A model generated the notes under the pieces. That model had not been told where the DNA came from. It made no database searches and was given only the letters and a program-made list of their open reading frames with translations. From F23-D06 sp963643165 (GTDB lineage Bacteria > Bacteroidota > Bacteroidia > Bacteroidales > WCHB1-69), in NCBI GenBank assembly GCA_963643165.1, contig CAVIJD010000031.1:1-28703 (forward strand): a stretch of DNA of 28,703 nt, read 5' to 3'. Within the stretch, counting starts at the first letter, position 1; the number at the start of each line of letters is the position of its first letter. Both the position numbers and the translations under genes were made by a program. Positions 26,301-28,703 of the stretch are shown here, in pieces.

Positions 26301-26469
26301 CTTCAAATTGCATGGTGGCATCCCAAGTGTAAGAGTCGCCATCGGCGTCAACGGTGGTCCATCCCGTAGGGAGGGTGGAGGAATCAAAACTCTCCGAGAG
26401 AAGAGTCGTCTGCGCATTGAGGGCGCATGCAGCGCACAACATCAATGCAAACGTGATAAACTTTTTCAT
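23308..26469 (-). CDS. Modular T9SS surface adhesin with choice-of-anchor J domains
   Basis: A 1053-residue secreted protein with signal peptide MKKFITFALMLCAACALNAQ. Four jelly-roll domains of the choice-of-anchor J / cleaved-adhesin type lie at about 21-180, 287-443, 549-697 and 803-970. Each starts like SESFDSSTLPTGW, PYTEDFNNAPQ, PYTCDFSDA or PFTEDFEEEEF and ends in a DIDDF-like motif. Between them are three Ig-like modules (about 183-285, 448-548, 702-802) sharing ITATTAAPYSVSADNTTF, LYVKY.P and GTVTLSS. Residues 972-1053 form a type A sorting domain (VYPNPASSIINV, ISIVNMAGQCVY, GMYFMSV, KKISVNR). Related jelly-roll modules occur in the hemagglutinin/adhesin parts of Porphyromonas gingipains. 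No protease domain is present. It is monocistronic, with promoter 26541 and terminator 23225. Confidence 0.9.
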   Translation of the reverse strand: MKKFITFALMLCAACALNAQTTLLSESFDSSTLPTGWTTVDADGDSYTWDATMQFEDSHGTAGGAIYSASYINGVGALTPDNWLISPAIQITGNSDLTFYVKGQQSGYSDENYSVYVATSNTVSALAATTPVLTATATNNWEQKTVNLNAYVGQTVYIAIRHHNTTDMYWLDIDDFAVVAQPTTPTIAANPTTLTWTDIHMNSTDVQEVVVRGYVLTAGITATTAAPYSVSADNTTFGTTATLPSAGDTLYVKYAPTTEGAHNGTVTLSSAAAPDVTITLNGTSINCGNVIVSLPYTEDFNNAPQTLIPNCWRTDGSTFLQLNIDTTAGNYGLAFPQTDSYLMTPEINVTPASEMRVEFKYTTYVGSMASSTFRVGYGTSSDINTFTWIDTVTVDTDIDFTPWRGVIPATAKHVAVQATEIGSFVYFIFNYDNYIFIDDFKVMENVPAVIADQNALNFGNVIIGNDATLPANVSAFDLTGGITATTTAPFSVSADSTTFGATATLPSTGGMLYVKYTPVSAGTDNGTVVLSSTGVANDTIHMTGVALDCSQNTIPYTCDFSDASQTDCWTIIDANNDGSTFSFDDDGTVSYAFYNYSSDNAANDWLLSPVFTFDGTQYASFQYRTRNSAYAERFQVYAIGTTDTVVLSSAIDVTNAEFQTKIIDLSNLNGAYKIAFHCISDADMFRLDITDFNLNVIPEGGMLEASATSIDFGNTIAGLRVDAAPVFVSAVGLSSAIAVSTAAPYEVSADNNTFATTATIPAAGGTLYVRYNPTAAGSHNDNVTLTSGSKTVSIAVSGSAIDCSAPVTLPFTEDFEEEEFTQCWANLDRDQDGFAWTRVLGDDYASYTHGGQGMCISNSYVNNYGALTPDNWMITPTITIPAQGATLRWFDAPLDAENYAEHYQVKISTSGYNLDNFTTVFDITLNNTTWAERSVSLAQYAGQNVNIAFVHNNITDIYILNIDDISVTEGTGIEDVNTTVNVYPNPASSIINVNAGINIERISIVNMAGQCVYSANENDNNATVNVANLSNGMYFMSVTTANGTTTKKISVNR
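24950..25830 (-). repeat. Intragenic DNA repeat in the adhesin gene (Ig-like modules)
   Basis: Segments near 24956-25045 and 25738-25825 are close copies at the DNA level: both contain CAGCGTGGCCGT, then CCGAAAGTGGTG, then TGTCAGCGGAAACGGA and GGTGGTGGCGGTGATGCCG. A third, more diverged copy lies near 24185-24270. They code the SVSADNTTFG / LYVKY part of the three Ig-like modules. Nucleotide identity this high across three modules suggests recent duplication or gene conversion. Confidence 0.75.
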
Positions 26470-26540
26470 TTTTTTTGTTGTTTAATTGAATTTGGTTTAA
26501 TGTATGTTTCGTTTCAAATATTATGCCGAAAATCAAGCGG

Positions 26541-26548
26541 CAAAAATA
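26541..26548 (-). promoter_or_regulatory. -7 element of the adhesin gene
   Basis: Minus strand TATTTTTG, followed by GCCGCTTGATTTTC, which nearly duplicates the sequence after the rnfB -7 box. The leader before the ATG at 26469 is about 65-70 bases. The nearest TTG upstream is 27 bases away, too far for a standard -33. Confidence 0.55.
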
Positions 26549-26617
26549 ACATTTTATTCTTAATGTAAGAATGTGCAACTTTTTTTAAGAAGAACGTGAA
26601 CCATACAATATTTTCTC

Positions 26618-26625
26618 TACTTTTG
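26618..26625 (+). promoter_or_regulatory. -7 element of the 225-aa hypothetical gene
   Basis: TACTTTTG followed by GCCGTC, 23 bases before the ATG at 26649. It is divergent from the adhesin promoter. Confidence 0.6.
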
Positions 26626-26648
26626 CCGTCTGAACAAAACACCGAGAT

Positions 26649-27326
26649 ATGAATGATTCTTTATGTAATCTCTTGATTTCAAAAGGCGAACTTAAACAGG
26701 AAATTTTTGCCATCACCTTGGATGCCATGCAGATGTTCAAGGACTGCGCCAAGGGGTTCAACGACTACTATAAAGCCAACTATGCCGAGGAGCATGAGGA
26801 AATACAGGTGCTCTATACCAACAAGAACCAGTACCAGTTTCAACTCAAGTTTGCCGGCGATGTGCTCATCTTCCTTATGCACAGCAACATATTCGAGTTC
26901 TCGCGCGACCACGAGGTGATGCGCACGGCCTACATCAAGGAGGACCGAAACCGCTCCTATTGCGGCATGATACAAATCTTCAATTTCCTTAGCGACTCTT
27001 TCAAGTACAACAGGGTCAATGACCTTGGCTATATGATCGGACGTATCCTCGTCAACAAGGAGGGACATTATTATATAGAAGGCAAACGCGAACTGGCGCA
27101 GGTGTTGAACGACTTCAGCACAAACCGCATCTCTAAGGAGGCCGTGGAGGATGTCCTCACATCTGCAATCAAATATACCGTCAATTTCGACCTTCTTGTT
27201 CCGGAATATGAGGAGATGAAAATCATTACGGTGAATGATATGCTCCAGATTGAAGACCAGAATATGCTTCTGAAGACTGGTAAACGTCTGGGTTTCAGGT
27301 TTGAACAGGACAAAGACGAGAAATGA
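26649..27326 (+). CDS. Uncharacterised conserved-looking cytosolic protein
   Basis: A 225-residue protein I do not recognise. It has no signal peptide or membrane helix and is rich in charged residues, Tyr and Phe. The N-terminal half reads as helix (LKQEIFAITLDAMQMFKDCAKGFNDYYK), then strands (EIQVLYTNKNQYQFQLKFAGDVLIFLMHSNIFEF). The second half has MIQIFNFLSDSFKYNR, a Gly/Tyr-containing RILVNKEGHYYIEGKRELAQV and a helical end. This mixed alpha/beta pattern and a good -7 box argue for a real gene. It lies alone between the adhesin gene and tRNA-Glu. It could belong to a Bacteroidales-specific family; no function is proposed. Confidence 0.8.
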   Translation: MNDSLCNLLISKGELKQEIFAITLDAMQMFKDCAKGFNDYYKANYAEEHEEIQVLYTNKNQYQFQLKFAGDVLIFLMHSNIFEFSRDHEVMRTAYIKEDRNRSYCGMIQIFNFLSDSFKYNRVNDLGYMIGRILVNKEGHYYIEGKRELAQVLNDFSTNRISKEAVEDVLTSAIKYTVNFDLLVPEYEEMKIITVNDMLQIEDQNMLLKTGKRLGFRFEQDKDEK

Positions 27327-27368
27327 AAAATTTTTTCTTCTGTTGATGCGGAGCAAACGAAAAAAGTG

Positions 27369-27376
27369 TATCTTTG
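27369..27376 (+). promoter_or_regulatory. -7 element of tRNA-Glu
   Basis: TATCTTTG followed by GCACCGTC, 24 bases before the tRNA 5' end, the same distance as for the tRNA-Ser gene. A TTG at 27343-27345 is a possible -33 with a 23-base spacer. Confidence 0.65.
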
Positions 27377-27400
27377 CACCGTCAAAAACACGACAATGAT

Positions 27401-27478
27401 GGCGAGTTCGTCTAGTCGGCCTAGGACGTCAGGTTTTCATCCTGAAGATCAGGAGTTCGAATCTCCTACTCGCTACCA
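27401..27478 (+). tRNA. tRNA-Glu (TTC), CCA encoded
   Basis: The acceptor GGCGAGT pairs with ACTCGCT, with a G-T wobble at the first position. The anticodon stem TCAGG/CCTGA closes the loop TTTTCAT, anticodon TTC (glutamate). The T-arm AGGAGTTCGAATCTCCT is perfect. Discriminator A at 27475 is followed by an encoded CCA (27476-27478), unlike tRNA-Ser at 78-165. The gene is immediately followed by an integrase fragment, so its 3' end is the likely attachment site of an integrated element. Confidence 0.95.
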
Positions 27479-27479
27479 A
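27455..27479 (+). other. Probable attachment site (attL) at the tRNA-Glu 3' end
   Basis: Tyrosine recombinases commonly use the T-arm and acceptor end of a tRNA gene as the attachment core, and an integrase gene fragment starts about 125 bases downstream. No second copy of this segment is present in the rest of the window, so the other end of the element, if it survives, lies beyond 28703. The exact core boundaries are inferred. Confidence 0.4.
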
Positions 27480-27480
27480 C

Positions 27481-27522
27481 AAGCCCGCAAATTGCTATAA
27501 AACGGCAGTTTACGGGCTTTTT
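27481..27522 (+). terminator. Terminator downstream of tRNA-Glu
   Basis: AAGCCCG/CGGGCTT (27481-27487 and 27513-27519) is extended inward by AAATTGC/GCAGTTT with one wobble and one mismatch, and is followed by a run of T (27518-27522). It is positioned directly after the tRNA and matches an intrinsic terminator. Confidence 0.75.
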
Positions 27523-27532
27523 CGTAAACAAG

Positions 27533-27595
27533 CCGAAACAGTTTCGGAACAGTATTAACCCAGTCCTTCCAGATGCCAAAAACATGAAAGGACTG
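27533..27595. repeat. Two inverted repeats between tRNA-Glu and the integrase start
   Basis: CCGAAAC-A-GTTTCGG (27533-27547) is a perfect 7-bp palindrome with a single central base, and CAGTCCTT...AAGGACTG (27561-27568 and 27588-27595) is an 8-bp inverted repeat with a 19-base loop. They lie between the presumed attachment site and the integrase ATG, where recombinase arm sites or operators are usual. Function is inferred. Confidence 0.5.
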
Positions 27596-27602
27596 AAAAA
27601 AC

Positions 27603-27815
27603 ATGCCAGTTCCATTCGCCACTTTCAAGCCTTGTGAGTACCACAAGGGCGTTAACGCCTACCTCTATTCCTATGCCCTCGACCCTGCAACCCAAAAACT
27701 GAAACGCAAGATTGTCAAGGTCAATCACATCAAGAAGAAGTCAGAAAGAGACCGCTATGCCAAGATGATGTGCCATGCCACCAACGAGAAACTGTATGCG
27801 GGCTGGAACCCGTTT
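27603..27815 (+). pseudogene. Truncated tyrosine-recombinase integrase (N-terminal arm-binding domain only)
   Basis: The first 71 codons read as the N-terminus of a Bacteroidetes phage/ICE integrase: NAYLYSYALDPATQKLKRK, then VNHIKKKSERDRYAKMMCHATN and EKLYAGWNPF, the usual pattern before the SAM-like core-binding domain. After GWNPF (27815) the frame stays open to 28235, but it only mirrors the opposing tape-measure gene, so the family match is lost. The core-binding and catalytic domains (R-H-R-Y) are missing. It sits directly downstream of tRNA-Glu in the orientation expected of an element integrated there. The cleanest reading is a deletion that fused the integrase head to a distant phage gene. 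Full-length relatives have about 400 residues. Confidence 0.75.
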
Positions 27816-27826
27816 CTGGAAACTTT

Positions 27827-28192
27827 GGAGGCAAAGGCGGTGACGTACTCCTGTGTGCCTGAAACGATCTTACCGATGAATCCGGTGGTGGTGTCTATCA
27901 TAGAGGCTATGCCGCCGCCGACTATAAAGGTCTCGTTTATGGCTTTGTCAGCATCCTTCTGTAGGCTTTCGTATTGCTGTTCGGTAAGTTTGATGGACTT
28001 CCGGTGCTCTTCGTATATTTTGTTGAGCCCGGCTATCTTGCGTGTCGTTTCAATGTACTCCTCGCTGCCAATTTCCATTTTGTTGAGATCGGCAGTGAGT
28101 TTCTTGATGCCTGCCCTGATGGACTTGATGTTGTTTTCTACCTCTTGGCCGTTAATCCAGATGTTGACCCGTTTGTTTGTTTCCTTTGCCAT
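27827..28192 (-). pseudogene. Truncated phage tail tape-measure protein, N-terminal fragment
   Basis: About 122 codons from the ATG at 28192 look genuine: MAKETNKRVNIWINGQEVEN, then IKSIRAGIKKLTADLNKMEIGSEEY and a long charged helix (RKIAGLNKIYEEHRKSIKLTEQQYESLQK), followed by a Gly/Ile stretch (FIVGGGIASMID). This is how tape-measure proteins of Bacteroidetes siphophages begin as I know them. Such proteins usually run to many hundreds of residues; here the frame passes into the antisense of the integrase remnant near 27816-27826 and stops at 27755. It has a -7 box 19 bases upstream. An unrelated coiled-coil phage protein is the alternative. Confidence 0.6.
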
Positions 28193-28210
28193 TGTTTTGA
28201 TATTTCAAGG

Positions 28211-28218
28211 CAAAAGTA
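28211..28218 (-). promoter_or_regulatory. -7 element upstream of the tape-measure fragment
   Basis: Minus strand TACTTTTG, 18 bases before the ATG at 28192, followed by CCTTG. No -33 TTG at standard spacing. Confidence 0.45.
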
Positions 28219-28289
28219 AAACGCAAAAGGAATAACGTGTGGGACAGTTTTTTTAGACAAGGATCGTTTTGTTTCCATGCAGAACAACA

Positions 28290-28342
28290 AATCCTCCGAA
28301 ATGGAGACGACAAGATTGTCTTGTGCGTCATTCCGGAGGATT
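28290..28342. repeat. 53-bp near-perfect extended hairpin
   Basis: The outer arms AATCCTCCGAAATG (28290-28303) and CATTCCGGAGGATT (28329-28342) pair at 13 of 14 positions. Inside, ACG-ACAAGA pairs with TCTTGT-(G)CGT around a TTG loop, so almost the whole segment folds on itself. No T-run follows on either strand, so it is not a standard terminator. The right arm overlaps the last codons and stop of the 35-aa microprotein gene. Confidence 0.8.
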
Positions 28343-28435
28343 GAAGTCATAACGCTTCGGCGGCCGTTTGTCTTCCCATTGAGGAAATTTGACCATAAAA
28401 TAGAAAAGCAATATTTCAAACAGCACTTCAAACAT
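28328..28435 (-). CDS. 35-aa single-helix membrane microprotein
   Basis: From the ATG at 28435: MFEVLFEILLFYFMVKFPQW, then a polar proline-rich tail EDKRPPKRYDFNPPE and TGA. The first ~16 residues form one hydrophobic helix. It starts 5 bases after the stop of the 30-aa gene and opens with the same MFE plus membrane-helix pattern, suggesting distant paralogy. Its last codons lie in the arm of the 53-bp hairpin. No family is recognised; phage-encoded small membrane proteins are one possibility. Support rests on tight spacing, similar starts and the upstream -7 box. Confidence 0.45.
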   Translation of the reverse strand: MFEVLFEILLFYFMVKFPQWEDKRPPKRYDFNPPE

Positions 28436-28440
28436 TGTCG

Positions 28441-28533
28441 CTACCATTTAATAATACCCTGATTGCCGGGAATTTTTTCTACCGCCTTTACAAACAACCA
28501 GGTCAATATTATAGTTCCTATTATTTCAAACAT
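28441..28533 (-). CDS. 30-aa single-helix membrane microprotein
   Basis: From the ATG at 28533: MFEIIGTIILTWLFVKAVEK, then IPGNQGIIKW and TAG. Residues 3-16 are hydrophobic and followed by basic/acidic residues. A decayed copy lies 120 bases upstream, with 26 identical bases around the start (AACATGGCTTTATG...) and a recognisable TII..WLFVK..(R/E)KIPG translation in a shifted frame. Conservation of that peptide between the two copies is the best evidence that it is, or was, translated. Function unknown. Confidence 0.5.
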   Translation of the reverse strand: MFEIIGTIILTWLFVKAVEKIPGNQGIIKW

Positions 28534-28674
28534 GGCTTTATGTTTTTATTTTCAGTTGTTAAGATTTAAAGATAGTCATCAAAAAAATGCGATTCCCCAG
28601 GGATTTTTCTTACAATCTTTACAAACAGCCAAAATACGATTATAGTTCAACATGGCTTTATGTTTTTATTTTCA
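28529..28674 (-). repeat. 120-bp tandem duplication of the microprotein gene and its leader
   Basis: The 26-base segment at 28529-28554 recurs exactly at 28649-28674 (period 120 bases), covering the ATG and the leader upstream of it. Beyond the start the copies stay alignable (TATAGTT, then TTTACAAACA, then TTTTTCT) but diverge and differ by an 11-base indel. Confidence 0.85.
28566..28653 (-). pseudogene. Frameshifted upstream copy of the 30-aa microprotein gene
   Basis: The ATG at 28653 opens only a 24-codon frame ending at 28579. Shifting by one base after codon 2 restores TIIVFWLFVKIVRKIPGESH, then FFDDYL and TAA at 28566, clearly related to the intact copy's TIILTWLFVKAVEKIPG. Between the ATG and the shared TII codon, this copy has 7 bases where the intact copy has 18, an 11-base deletion that breaks the frame. 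Confidence 0.6.
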
Positions 28675-28678
28675 ATGG

Positions 28679-28686
28679 CAAAAATA
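28679..28686 (-). promoter_or_regulatory. -7 element of the microprotein cluster
   Basis: Minus strand TATTTTTG followed by CCATTG, 26 bases before the first (decayed) microprotein ATG. The -33 position lies outside the window. Confidence 0.5.
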
Positions 28687-28703
28687 ACAACGAAAACAAC
28701 ACG

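Noticed and set aside
27816..28235. Open continuation of the integrase frame
   Set aside because: Beyond GWNPF it is only the antisense of the tape-measure coding region and shows no integrase core or catalytic motifs.
28138..28431. 97-codon minus-strand frame
   Set aside because: It overlaps the tape-measure fragment and the 35-aa microprotein in another frame, crosses the 53-bp hairpin and contains no recognisable segment. The microprotein frame is preferred because of spacing and paralogy.

Overview
The window looks like the chromosome of a member of the Bacteroidetes, most likely order Bacteroidales. Three things point there. Nearly every transcription unit is preceded by the phylum's -7 element TAnnTTTG instead of a sigma70 -10 box. 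Two secreted proteins end in type IX secretion (T9SS) C-terminal sorting domains. The gene set (many-cluster RnfB, FISUMP protein, SDR-type threonine dehydrogenase, long DnaE, NfeD protease, tRNA-proximal integrase) is typical of the phylum. Family calls come from reading motifs by eye; no search was run.

Layout. 1-165: tRNA-Val(GAC, cut by the window edge) and tRNA-Ser(GGA), minus strand. 216-3088: minus-strand operon rnfB-rnfC-nucleosidase; the usual following genes rnfD, G, E and A are not here. 3199-6558: a large secreted FISUMP protein. 6728-9956: minus-strand run of SDR L-threonine dehydrogenase, a cysteine-desulfurase-like PLP enzyme and an EamA transporter. The gap between the first two holds three tandem copies of the dehydrogenase gene's own 3' end, each with a hairpin. 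10061-12856: hisS followed by a DUF389 membrane protein. 13008-13934: small T9SS cargo protein, with its terminator lying inside the converging Omp85-family gene (13944-15410). 15493-17914: plus-strand operon of small lipoprotein, outer-membrane protein and polysaccharide flippase. 17917-23160: dnaE then nfeD, minus strand. 23308-26469: a 1053-residue modular T9SS adhesin with a strong terminator. 26649-27326: uncharacterised protein.

27401-28703 is the accessory end. A tRNA-Glu(TTC) gene is followed by its terminator, palindromes and the first ~71 codons of a tyrosine-recombinase integrase. The integrase runs abruptly into the opposing, truncated N-terminus of a probable phage tail tape-measure protein. 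Beyond it lie two intact microprotein genes (30 and 35 codons, each with one predicted membrane helix) and a frameshifted third copy made by a 120-bp duplication. I read this as a deleted prophage or integrative-element scar at a tRNA attachment site.

The rest is core Bacteroidales housekeeping (translation, replication, electron transport, envelope and surface proteins). The least explained structures are the gene-end tandem repeats at 8811-9003, the microprotein cluster at 28328-28674, and the rnfBC pair without its partners.
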